A stretch of DNA of 64,000 nt from Actinobacteria bacterium HGW-Actinobacteria-1 (GTDB lineage Bacteria; Actinomycetota; Coriobacteriia; Anaerosomatales; Anaerosomataceae), in the NCBI GenBank assembly GCA_002841355.1, contig PHFB01000010.1, forward strand, positions 1 to 64,000, written 5' to 3'. Of the stretch, positions 56,483 through 64,000 are shown one piece after another; positions within the stretch are counted from its first letter, which is position 1, and each line of letters starts with the position of its first letter. The notes under the pieces were generated by a model, which ran no database searches, was not told where the DNA came from, and saw only the letters and a program-made list of their open reading frames with translations. A program made the position numbers and the translations under genes.

Positions 56483-58023
56483 GCGCCGAGCGGTCGGATT
56501 CGCAACGCAGGGCAACTGAGGCCCGCTCCGATGAGACGCTGATGTCGAGCGGGCGCAGCGAGGCGCGTGACGTCGCGCTCATCGTCGTGCTCCTCGGTGC
56601 CATCACTGTGCTGCACCTCTTCACGTCGACGTCGCCACAAGCGATGCCGATGCATCTGCTGTACCGCAAGCTCTTCTACCTGCCGGTGATGTTCGCGGGC
56701 TTCGTGTTCGGCCGAAGGGGAGGTTTCATCACTGCGGTGGCCGCCAGCCTGCTGTTCGCGCTGCATGCGACGGTGTCACTCGGTGGTCTGCTCGGTGAGC
56801 ATATCGACAACCTCTACGAGATCGTCATGTATCTTGCGGTCGGCATTATGTTCGGTTGGCTTCGAGACCTCTCGGAAGTGAAGACGACCGATCTTCGTCA
56901 GCTCAGTCGTCAGCTTGAGGATGCCTACAGGAAGCTCGAAGAGCGCGCAATCCAGCTAGTGAACATCCAGGACTACACGCAATCGATCCTCAGGTCGATC
57001 ACATCGGGCGTCGTAACGGTCGGTCCGGACGGCTCGGTTGCGACGGCGAATCCCGCCGCGGAGCGCATGCTCGGGGTTCGTGAGGTCGATATCGTGCCCC
57101 GGCGGATAGGCACCCTCTTCGCGGACGACTCTGGACTGGATGAAGAGGTCGCGAAGGTCCTGAAAGGCCGCATTCCGAAGTCGGTCAAAGACATGCGGCT
57201 TGTGACGAGGGCAGGGAAGATCCTGCATGTTCAGGCGTCGACCTCGCGGATGCGAGACGTCGACGGTCGGATTCTCGGCGCGGTCGTCACGATCGAGGAT
57301 GTGTCAGAGGTCAAGGCGCTCACCGACCAGCTCATTCGGGCGGACCGCCTGGCCGCGATGGGCGAACTCACCGCCGGCGTTGCGCACGAGGTGCGGAACC
57401 CGCTCGGCATCATCCGGGCCTCTGTCCAACTGGTTGAGGAGTCCGGGTGCGATCGAGAGCGCGTCCTTGAGGCGACGAGTGTCATCAAACAGGAGATTGA
57501 CCGACTGGATCGCGTGATCAAGGCACTTCTGGACTTCGGACGACCGTCCAAGCCGTATCTCCGGCTGACGGATATCGGCGAGGTGATCGAGGACGTGGTG
57601 TTGTTCACGCGTCGCTTTGCCGGCCAGTCGAAGGTTACGATATCAGCCCAGGGCGTCGGTTCGCTGCCGAAGGTCATGGCCGATCCGGACCAGTTGAAGC
57701 AGGTGTTCGTGAACCTCATCTCGAATGCCGTGCAGGCAATGGACCCGGCCGGCGGTCTCATCGTGTTGCAGGGGAGCAGCGAGGACGGGTTCCTCTCCGT
57801 GCAGGTCTCGGACAACGGGCCGGGTATTCCGGCGTCGGACTTGAAGAAGGTGTTCGACCCGTTCTACTCGACTCGCGATGCTGGAACCGGTCTCGGGTTG
57901 ACGATCGTGCACCGCATACTCGATGAACATGACGGTCATATCGAAGTTGCGAGCGTGCCAGGGCAGGGTACGACCTTTACTGTGTCGCTCCCGGTGTTCC
58001 AGGCAGGCGAGGAGGACAGATGA
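56479..58023 (+). CDS. NtrB/AtoS-type sensor histidine kinase
   Basis: A 514-residue sensor kinase. The N-terminus holds about four transmembrane helices (residues 35-130) without a large outer loop, so it likely senses inside the membrane or cytoplasm. A coiled helix leads to a PAS domain (ILRSITSGVVTVGPDGSVATANPAAERMLG, about 170-280). The H-box GELTAGVAHEVRNPLG has His303, followed by the N box NLISNAVQAM, DNGPGIP and GTGLGLTIV. It overlaps rpoN and the response-regulator gene, and its partner is clearly the latter. Confidence 0.92.
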   Translation: MSAERSDSQRRATEARSDETLMSSGRSEARDVALIVVLLGAITVLHLFTSTSPQAMPMHLLYRKLFYLPVMFAGFVFGRRGGFITAVAASLLFALHATVSLGGLLGEHIDNLYEIVMYLAVGIMFGWLRDLSEVKTTDLRQLSRQLEDAYRKLEERAIQLVNIQDYTQSILRSITSGVVTVGPDGSVATANPAAERMLGVREVDIVPRRIGTLFADDSGLDEEVAKVLKGRIPKSVKDMRLVTRAGKILHVQASTSRMRDVDGRILGAVVTIEDVSEVKALTDQLIRADRLAAMGELTAGVAHEVRNPLGIIRASVQLVEESGCDRERVLEATSVIKQEIDRLDRVIKALLDFGRPSKPYLRLTDIGEVIEDVVLFTRRFAGQSKVTISAQGVGSLPKVMADPDQLKQVFVNLISNAVQAMDPAGGLIVLQGSSEDGFLSVQVSDNGPGIPASDLKKVFDPFYSTRDAGTGLGLTIVHRILDEHDGHIEVASVPGQGTTFTVSLPVFQAGEEDR

Positions 58024-59369
58024 AGCGGCGCGTATTGATCGCCGATGATGAGAAGAACATGCGGTGGGTTCTCGGCCAGGCATTGAGTGCCGAAGGCTAT
58101 GAGATCATCGAGGCGGCGGACGGCAAAGAGGTACTCGCTGCGATCAGCGAACAGCCGCCGGACCTCATGGTGCTCGACCACAAGATGCCCGCCCCTGATG
58201 GCATGGAAGTGCTTCGTCGGCTCAGGGCAAAGGGGCATACGTTCCCGATCATCATGCTCACCGCGCATGGGAATGTAGCAAGCGCGGTCGAAGCCATGAA
58301 GGCGGGAGCGAGCGAGTACCTGACGAAGCCGTTCGATCTTGAGGAGCTCAAGCTCAGTATCGAGAAGGCGCTCAAAGTCGGCGACCTCGCCGCTGAGGTC
58401 ACGCGATTGCGCGAGGAACTCGACCGGGACTATGACGTGTCCGGGATCGTCGCTGCGGACCCCGCGATGCTCAACATCATCGAGACGACGAGGAAGGTAG
58501 CACCCACCAGCGCCACGGTCATGATCTACGGAGAGTCCGGCACCGGCAAGGAGTTGGTCGCTCGGGCCCTTCACACGCTTTCAAATCGCGCCAGCAAGCC
58601 GTTCGTGTCAGTCAGTGCCGGGGCGCTGCCGGAGACGCTCCTTGAGAGCGAGCTGTTCGGCTATGAGAAGGGTGCTTTCACCGGAGCGATGCAGGCGAAG
58701 CCCGGTCGGTTCGAGCTCGCCAACGGCGGAACGCTCTTCCTCGATGAGATCGGCGACATCAGTCCTGGCGTTCAGGTGAAGCTGCTTCGCGTGATGCAGG
58801 AGCGGACATTCGAGCGGCTTGGCGGCACGCGACCGATAGAGGTCGATGTGCGCGTGGTTGCTGCGACGAACCGGGATTTGCAGCAGTTGATCGCCGACGG
58901 CGCATTCCGAGAGGACCTGTACTACCGTCTCAACGTCGTCCCCATAACGCTGCCTCCGTTGCGTCAGCGACCGAGTGAGATTCCGCTGCTGGTCGCGCAC
59001 TTCCTCGAGAAACAGAAGGCCGGCTCAAAGCACATCTCGGCTGAGGCCATGAACCTGCTCTCGGAGTATCAGTGGCCCGGCAATGTCCGTGAACTCGAGA
59101 ACACCATCGAGCGAATAGCGATTCTGTCGCGCAATGACGAGATCGGTGTTGAGGACCTGCCTGCTGAAGTTCGGGCGGGCGTGGCGATGTGCTCGCCGGG
59201 GGAGCGCTGCTTCGTGCTCCCGGAGGCTGGCGTCGATCTTGAAGAGGTCGAGCTTGAGTTCGTCAAGCAGGCCCTCGAACGCACCGGTGGAACGACACCG
59301 AAAGCCGCCAAGCTTCTCGGCCTGACGACTAAGACGCTTGAGGCGAGGATGGAGAAGTACGGCCTGTAG
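58020..59369 (+). CDS. NtrC-family sigma-54-dependent response regulator
   Basis: A 449-residue activator with three domains. The receiver has acidic Asp9/Asp10, the phosphoacceptor Asp53 in LMVLDHKMP and the Lys in LTKPF. The AAA+ domain has Walker A GESGTGKE (171-178), the sigma-54 contact loop GAFTGA (218-223), Walker B TLFLDEIGD and the sensor region. The C-terminal Fis-type HTH is GGTTPKAAKLLGLTTKTLEARMEKYGL. Its gene overlaps the kinase gene and lies 28 bp before a perfect sigma-54 promoter. Confidence 0.95.
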   Translation: MKRRVLIADDEKNMRWVLGQALSAEGYEIIEAADGKEVLAAISEQPPDLMVLDHKMPAPDGMEVLRRLRAKGHTFPIIMLTAHGNVASAVEAMKAGASEYLTKPFDLEELKLSIEKALKVGDLAAEVTRLREELDRDYDVSGIVAADPAMLNIIETTRKVAPTSATVMIYGESGTGKELVARALHTLSNRASKPFVSVSAGALPETLLESELFGYEKGAFTGAMQAKPGRFELANGGTLFLDEIGDISPGVQVKLLRVMQERTFERLGGTRPIEVDVRVVAATNRDLQQLIADGAFREDLYYRLNVVPITLPPLRQRPSEIPLLVAHFLEKQKAGSKHISAEAMNLLSEYQWPGNVRELENTIERIAILSRNDEIGVEDLPAEVRAGVAMCSPGERCFVLPEAGVDLEEVELEFVKQALERTGGTTPKAAKLLGLTTKTLEARMEKYGL

Positions 59370-59396
59370 CGCCCTGCACCGCAGCCTGTCAACCTT

Positions 59397-59412
59397 TGGC
59401 ACGACGCTTGCA
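59397..59412 (+). promoter_or_regulatory. Perfect sigma-54 promoter before the zinc-ribbon membrane gene
   Basis: TGGCACGACGCTTGCA matches TGGCACG-N4-TTGCW at every defined base. It starts 28 bp after the activator gene and about 40 bp before ATG 59453. It predicts that the zinc-ribbon/HMA pair is a direct target of the upstream RpoN system. Confidence 0.88.
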
Positions 59413-59452
59413 ACATTAACGCGCCGCGAATACACCGTCGCAAGGTGGGGGC

Positions 59453-59806
59453 ATGCAGCAGCAACGCAACCGGAATACGATCATCGTGGCGGCAGGAGTC
59501 ATCGCCGTCACTGCACTCGTCGCCGGTCTGGTGCTGATCGTCAATACTGAGGCCGGCTATGCCTGCACCGGTGCCGCCGAATTCGGCTGGCTCGCTCCGC
59601 TTTTCGCCGCGACAATCATCGGCGGTCTGGCGTGGGTGCTTCTGAGCCAGGACCCTCGTACTCCCGATGACACGGACTCGACACCGCACGCAGAGTGCCC
59701 AGAGTGTGGACGGTCGGTGCTTGGGCAATGGCGTATGTGTCCGTACTGCGGCGAGATGCTCGACGCCCGTCATCCCTCTCGATTCGCCGCCACACACGGC
59801 AAGTAG
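59453..59806 (+). CDS. Two-helix membrane protein with C-terminal zinc ribbon
   Basis: A 117-residue protein of no family I can name. Two transmembrane helices (about residues 10-30 and 43-63) are joined by a short outer loop containing Cys38, then a cytoplasmic tail ends in a zinc ribbon CPECGR...CPYCGE (two CxxC pairs, 11 residues between them). It sits behind the perfect sigma-54 promoter and 23 bp before the HMA gene. A role in metal or redox sensing or trafficking is only an inference from this context. Confidence 0.78.
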   Translation: MQQQRNRNTIIVAAGVIAVTALVAGLVLIVNTEAGYACTGAAEFGWLAPLFAATIIGGLAWVLLSQDPRTPDDTDSTPHAECPECGRSVLGQWRMCPYCGEMLDARHPSRFAATHGK

Positions 59807-59829
59807 ACGTTCCCTCAAGGAGGCACACC

Positions 59830-60054
59830 ATGGCCGAATCCGTAACCACTCGTTTCGTCACCACGGGGATGCACTGTCATTCCTGTGCGATGCTCATCCA
59901 GCTCACCGTGTCCGATATGACTGGAGTCACTGCGGTCGACGTCGACAACGCGGCGGGCATGACTGTTGTCACGTACGACCCGGCGAAGGTCACGCCGGAG
60001 GGGATCATCGGGGAGATCGTTGCGGCGGGGTATGGTGCCGAGGTCGCCAGCTAG
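59830..60054 (+). CDS. HMA-domain metallochaperone (CopZ-like)
   Basis: A 74-residue beta-alpha-beta-beta-alpha-beta protein with the metal motif TGMHCHSCAMLI (CxxC at Cys16 and Cys19). The remaining VDVDNAAGMTVVTYDP strands fit the HMA fold. It probably carries copper(I) or another soft metal. CAAGGAGGC precedes ATG 59830. Likely in the sigma-54 transcript with the zinc-ribbon protein, and 122 bp before ccdA. Confidence 0.88.
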   Translation: MAESVTTRFVTTGMHCHSCAMLIQLTVSDMTGVTAVDVDNAAGMTVVTYDPAKVTPEGIIGEIVAAGYGAEVAS

Positions 60055-60061
60055 TCGCCGA

Positions 60062-60092
60062 TTGGACGAGAAATACCCCCTGGGGGTATAGT
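60062..60092 (+). promoter_or_regulatory. CsoR/CstR-type operator and promoter of ccdA
   Basis: ATACCCCCTGGGGGTAT (60073-60089), an exact 8+1+8 palindrome, sits between TTGGAC (60062-60067) and TATAGT (60087-60092; 19-bp spacer). Third copy of the same operator in the window. Confidence 0.8.
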
Positions 60093-60105
60093 ATGTCGAG
60101 CAACG

Positions 60106-60130
60106 AAGAGACCGCTTCGGGCGGTCTCTT
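60106..60130. terminator. Hairpin at the 5' end of the ccdA transcript
   Basis: AAGAGACCGC (60106-60115) pairs perfectly with GCGGTCTCTT (60121-60130) around TTCGG, followed by TC. It starts roughly 7 nt after the predicted transcription start. It could end readthrough from the HMA gene, attenuate ccdA or protect the mRNA end. Confidence 0.65.
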
Positions 60131-60176
60131 TCGTAGGCGGATCGTCTGATAGCGGTTCTGACGGATTGGACATGCT

Positions 60177-60923
60177 GTGCCGGATGTCACTGTGAGCTAT
60201 TTCAGCGCGTTTCTCGGAGGACTTCTCTCATTCCTGTCGCCGTGCGTGTTACCCCTTATTCCTGGCTACCTGTCCTTCATGACGGGACTGAGCGCAGGCG
60301 ACTTGCGAAGCGGGGAGTCGAGCGTTCGGCGCATTCTGCTTCCGGCCGGATTGTTCACACTCGGTTTCTCTGTCGTCTTCGTGCTTCTTGGGGCTGCCGC
60401 CGGCTTTGCAAGCGCCGCACTTCGGCCATTCATGATCAGGTATGAGAGCACCATCGGTGTCGCAGCGGGAATCATCATCGTGCTCGTCGGCGTGTTCCTG
60501 CTCGGCGTGATCAAGCTGCCATGGCTGTACGGCGAGGCCCGGTTCGAGTTGTCGAAGTCGAAGCGCTTCGGCCGGGGAGCGTCATTCGTGATGGGCCTTG
60601 CATTTGGATTCGGTTGGACGCCCTGCGTCGGTCCCATTCTCGCAGTGATCCTTGGGATGGCTGCACAGACCGGGAATGCCGCCCAGGCCGCGCTGATGCT
60701 GGCGGTGTACTCTCTCGGGCTGGCCACGCCATTCCTGTTGACCGCGGCGTTCTTCGGCAAGCTCACAGGTACGCTGAGCTGGTTCAATCGCCATTCGCTT
60801 GCTCTTTCTAGGAGCGCCGGCGTGATTCTTATCGCGATGGGTGTGCTGATTGCGACCGGTCAGCTCGGCAAGCTGTCAGCGATCATAATCCGCGCTCTGC
60901 CGTTCCTTTCTCGGCTTGGGTGA
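60177..60923 (+). CDS. ccdA: Cytochrome c biogenesis / thiol-reduction membrane protein CcdA
   Basis: A 248-residue six-helix protein that passes electrons from cytoplasmic thioredoxin to thiols outside the membrane. The two hallmark cysteine helices are FLSPCVLPLIPGYLSF and GWTPCVGPILAVILG. GTG 60177 is used; no strong ribosome site is visible. The operator in its promoter links it to the thioredoxin at 51714, which is the natural reductant of CcdA. No ccmG/ResA-type partner is in the window. Confidence 0.92.
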   Translation: MPDVTVSYFSAFLGGLLSFLSPCVLPLIPGYLSFMTGLSAGDLRSGESSVRRILLPAGLFTLGFSVVFVLLGAAAGFASAALRPFMIRYESTIGVAAGIIIVLVGVFLLGVIKLPWLYGEARFELSKSKRFGRGASFVMGLAFGFGWTPCVGPILAVILGMAAQTGNAAQAALMLAVYSLGLATPFLLTAAFFGKLTGTLSWFNRHSLALSRSAGVILIAMGVLIATGQLGKLSAIIIRALPFLSRLG

Positions 60924-60994
60924 TAAGCGTCTGACTGGTATGCCGTGCCGCTTGAGGATAGGATTAACCCACGCGAACAGGCAGGCGGTAGGCG

Positions 60995-63900
60995 ATGTCG
61001 GGTCCCTGGCCGATCAAGCGGAGTCTCGCGAACGGATACACGCTGCTGGTAGCGGTGTTGGTGGCGCTGACGACGCTCATCCTTGCGAGCGCGCTGGCCC
61101 GCGGTGTGTACTCCATGGCGCTGCGCGAGGAGACGGCGCGACAGCGCGCGCAAAGCGACCTCGTCGTCCGCGATGTCTCATCCCGGCTGCTCGCCTCATA
61201 CCGCGTCTTGCGCACGCTAGCCGATCGGGACGTGATCAGGGGCGTTGACGATCGCGCTGTGGGAAGGGCGCTCGCGAGCGCCTACGTCGAGAATGCCGAG
61301 TACCTCCGCGGTATTGCGCTGGTCGACCTCGACGGTACGGCCCGAATCGCGTATCCAGCCACGAGCCAGCTCCCTCCAGACGAACTGGTCCGGTCCGCTG
61401 ACCTGACGCAAGGAGTCGCGTACCTCTGGGTTGATGCGACCGATGACGCGCCGGGTGCGTTGTGGGTCGTTGTGCCCACGCGTCGCGCAGACGGGCATGA
61501 CGCGGTCTTGGTGGGCGTCGCGCGGACCGGCTTCATCGACGAGGCACTCAAGCAGGTCAGCTTCTCGGAGAAGCGTCCGACCGCACTTGTGGCTGATGAC
61601 AAGAGCAGGAGTGTCTTCACGGCCGGTGATCCGCAGGCCTACCTGGACTCAAGCATCACCTTCGAGCCATCGCTCGAAGATGCGTCCCTTGGCTCGGTTC
61701 TTATCACCTCAGCCGAGGGTCAGCGCTTCACCGGAGTATTCGCCACCATCCCTGGTTTGCCGGGGCTGGACTGGCGGGTGTTGGTGGCTGAGCGGGAGAG
61801 CGTGGTCGCCGCCGAAACGTGGCAGGCGCTCAGACCTGCGGTGCTTGCCTGGGGTGCCTCGTCGTCGCTTGCCATGTTGCTGGCGCTCGTCTCCGTCACC
61901 TTTCTCTCGAGACCACTACGCCTCCTGGACGAGCGCGCACGCGCAGCGGCATCTGGCGTGATGCTCGAACCCCTACCCGTGAAGCGCAACGACGAGATAG
62001 GTCGACTGATCGCGTCATTCAACTCGGTCGTGCTCCGGCTCAACGGCATGCACGACATCAGCCAGTTGTTGGCGAGTGCATCAGACATCGACGAGGTGCT
62101 CGACAGGATCCTTGTTTCGCTCTCACACATCCTTGGCGCGCGCGACGTGGACATCTTGTTGCTCGAGGACGATGGGGCTTCGCTTCGTCTGGCGCGTGCA
62201 TCCGGTTCTGTCGTCGATGCGGTGGGTGCTCGGATCTCTCCGTCGGAATCCGCATGGCTTGCCGAGGCGGTGGCGTCCGGCGAATTAGAGCAGTTCTCGG
62301 GGGACGGGCGTGCCGACCCATTGCTACGTCTGCATCGTCCGAGTGCGACCGATACCTGCGCGCTGGCGGTTCCTCTGGCGAAGGGCCGGTCGGTACTCGG
62401 CATCGTGGCGATTGTCTGCGACGCGCGACAGCCCTTCACGGATGCCGAGATCGAGGTCGCGCGCTCGTTCGCCGCGCAGGCTTCCGTCGCGCTTGATAAC
62501 GCTCGCCTGTTCGACGACGAGCGTCGCTCGCGCCGCGATGCCGAGGCGCTCCAGCAAGTCGCCGAGATCATGAGCGGATCAGCTGCGTTGCTGGAGTCAT
62601 TGGAGTCCATCGCATCGATTGAGGCGGACTTATTGGGAGCGGATCGCTCATGGGTGTTCCTCGATAGCTCGACGGTTGCATCGCAGGATGTAGGGGAGAT
62701 ATCTCGCAGCTGCTTCGCGCTGTGGCGGAAGCTTCAGTCCGAGCGTCGAGTGTCAGCATTTGCGCTGCCAGTCGCATTCTCCGCGGACGACGAGGACGGA
62801 GATGTCCGATCGCTGCTCAAGATGCTAGCGGTGCAATCCGCCGTGATCACGCCGATCTCGATTCATGGCGACCTCGCTGGACTGCTCGTCATGGGGTGGT
62901 CTGGGAGGACATTCACGCTCGATCGGCACGGTATCGAACTCGGGTCTGCAATCGGACAGCAGGTGGCGCTCGCGTTGGACAACGCAAGGCTGTTCGAGGA
63001 GGCGCGTACGCGTGCCGACAACCTTGAGACCATATTCCGAATCTCCCAGGCAGTGAGCTCGTCGCTGCAGAGCAAGGTCGTCCTCAATCGAGTGCTCGAC
63101 GTCGTGCAGAAGATTCTCTCTGCCGACGCGGTGATGCTCATGACCCTCGACACGGATCGCTCGCTGATGGTGGTTCCGATGGCGCGGGGGATTCTGAATC
63201 CGGAGATGCTGAGGATGGAGTTCCGTGCCGGGGAGGACGTGCCCGGCGAGGTGTTCGAGCGACGTGAACCTGTCAGTGTGCCGGATCTCTCTGATTCGGA
63301 TTCGCCACTGTCCCGCATAGCCGCCCGACAGAAGCTTGGCTCGGCCGTATTCGTGCCGTTGTTGGCGCGTGGACGATCGATCGGCGTATTGGCGGTCTTC
63401 GCCCAAAGCAGGAGCGCCTTCACGGAATCCGATGTGGAACTGCTTCGGACGTTCGCGACGCAGGCTGCGCTAGCGATAGACAACGCCGATATGTTCAGCC
63501 GTGAACACCACGTGGCCACGGTTCTCCAGCACAGCATCTTGCCGACCCGCTTGCCCACGATAGACGGAATCGAATCTGCGAGCGTGTATGTTCCGGCCGG
63601 ATCCGAGGTCGAGATCGGAGGAGACTACTACGATCTGTTCCTTGCACCCGACGGACGGGTGGTCGTTGCCATCGGTGACGTGTGCGGCAAGGGAGTCGAG
63701 GCCGCCACCAAGACGTCCATGATCAAGTACTCCATCAGGGGAATGATCGCAGCGGGAGCGGCACCCTCGTCCGTTCTCGCCGAGCTGAATACTGCACTGG
63801 TGAGTGCGGGCGATCCATCGGACATCGTCACGTTATGGCTCGGGATGCTGGAGATCGACAGCGGGAAGCTGGAATGGGCGAATGGGGGTCATCCTCCGGC

Positions 63901-64000
63901 GATGCTTCTGCAGCCAAGCACTGGAGAAATCGTACGGCTGGGGACCACGGGTGCGCTTCTTGGCGCGATTCGAGATGCCGCGTACAGTGACTCCAGCATC
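60995..64000 (+). CDS. Cache-like/HAMP/GAF/PP2C sensor phosphatase (3' end outside window)
   Basis: At least 1002 residues; the frame is open to the last base. An N-terminal helix (residues ~9-30) and a second one (about 290-310) enclose an extracytoplasmic sensor of about 250 residues. A HAMP segment follows (SRPLRLLDERARAA...NDEIGRLIASFNSVV), then three GAF domains (about 360-510, 520-670 and 680-835), and a SpoIIE-type PP2C domain with GGDYYD, AIGDVCGKGVEAA and WANGGHPPAML. It is the second phosphatase of this class in the window. ATG 60995 follows GGCGG. It carries all the metal-binding Asp residues seen so far. Confidence 0.88.
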   Translation, partial: MSGPWPIKRSLANGYTLLVAVLVALTTLILASALARGVYSMALREETARQRAQSDLVVRDVSSRLLASYRVLRTLADRDVIRGVDDRAVGRALASAYVENAEYLRGIALVDLDGTARIAYPATSQLPPDELVRSADLTQGVAYLWVDATDDAPGALWVVVPTRRADGHDAVLVGVARTGFIDEALKQVSFSEKRPTALVADDKSRSVFTAGDPQAYLDSSITFEPSLEDASLGSVLITSAEGQRFTGVFATIPGLPGLDWRVLVAERESVVAAETWQALRPAVLAWGASSSLAMLLALVSVTFLSRPLRLLDERARAAASGVMLEPLPVKRNDEIGRLIASFNSVVLRLNGMHDISQLLASASDIDEVLDRILVSLSHILGARDVDILLLEDDGASLRLARASGSVVDAVGARISPSESAWLAEAVASGELEQFSGDGRADPLLRLHRPSATDTCALAVPLAKGRSVLGIVAIVCDARQPFTDAEIEVARSFAAQASVALDNARLFDDERRSRRDAEALQQVAEIMSGSAALLESLESIASIEADLLGADRSWVFLDSSTVASQDVGEISRSCFALWRKLQSERRVSAFALPVAFSADDEDGDVRSLLKMLAVQSAVITPISIHGDLAGLLVMGWSGRTFTLDRHGIELGSAIGQQVALALDNARLFEEARTRADNLETIFRISQAVSSSLQSKVVLNRVLDVVQKILSADAVMLMTLDTDRSLMVVPMARGILNPEMLRMEFRAGEDVPGEVFERREPVSVPDLSDSDSPLSRIAARQKLGSAVFVPLLARGRSIGVLAVFAQSRSAFTESDVELLRTFATQAALAIDNADMFSREHHVATVLQHSILPTRLPTIDGIESASVYVPAGSEVEIGGDYYDLFLAPDGRVVVAIGDVCGKGVEAATKTSMIKYSIRGMIAAGAAPSSVLAELNTALVSAGDPSDIVTLWLGMLEIDSGKLEWANGGHPPAMLLQPSTGEIVRLGTTGALLGAIRDAAYSDSSI

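Overview
The window is 64 kb of GC-rich DNA packed with about 55 protein genes and one tRNA. It looks like a chromosome segment of an Actinomycetota-type Gram-positive: whiA, the rapZ-yvcK-whiA block, many GTG starts, CWB2 surface repeats and a CGAAC-N4-GTTCG type LexA box. Oligopeptide uptake, sigma-54 and the absence of respiratory operons would fit an anaerobic deep lineage such as Coriobacteriia, but that placement is an inference. I see no phage, IS element or CRISPR array.

Layout. 0-5 kb: rpsA, coaE, a lytic transglycosylase and uvrB. 5-13 kb: two related membrane-anchored proteins of unknown role, an MFS exporter, a heavy-metal P-type ATPase interrupted by one in-frame TGA, crcB, a UbiB-type kinase and a LarE-type sulfur transferase. 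13-19 kb: acs, then a leftward nitrogen cluster amt-glnB-glnD. 19-26 kb: a CWB2 surface protein, then uvrA-uvrC behind a LexA box. 26-32 kb: a giant membrane protein, a holin-like protein and rapZ-yvcK-whiA. 32-37.6 kb: gap-pgk-tpiA-gpmI and secG. 37.8-43.7 kb: a complete opp oligopeptide ABC operon, then tRNA-Leu(GAG). 43.8-51.6 kb: a MASE3-like/GAF/PP2C signalling protein, a degenerate radical-SAM-like protein with a B12/radical SAM enzyme, an aminotransferase, a cNMP-binding protein, a PHP protein and a membrane-tethered ferrochelatase-like protein. 51.6-61 kb: thioredoxin, FmdB, DUF302, a CsoR/CstR repressor, a CDF exporter, an EamA transporter, rpoN with its own kinase and NtrC-type activator, a zinc-ribbon membrane protein, an HMA metallochaperone and ccdA. 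61 kb to the end: a large sensor phosphatase that runs off the window.

Three signals stand out. (1) The metal ATPase (7539-9896) has TGA exactly where the first Cys of its second HMA metal-binding motif should be (GLD-TGA-PDC). The frame is otherwise intact, and a hairpin whose GTG loop lies 18 nt past the TGA resembles a bacterial SECIS, so this may be a selenocysteine-containing heavy-metal ATPase. (2) Three near-identical perfect palindromes (ATACCCC...GGGGTAT) lie between the -35 and -10 elements of promoters for thioredoxin, for the divergent csoR/CDF pair and for ccdA. They suggest one local regulon run by the CsoR-family repressor at 52659-52961, whose residues fit a persulfide sensor (CstR-like) better than a copper sensor. 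(3) A perfect sigma-54 promoter (59397-59412) follows the rpoN-kinase-activator operon, and two near matches precede rpoN itself. The system therefore seems self-regulating and directed at the adjacent zinc-ribbon/HMA pair.
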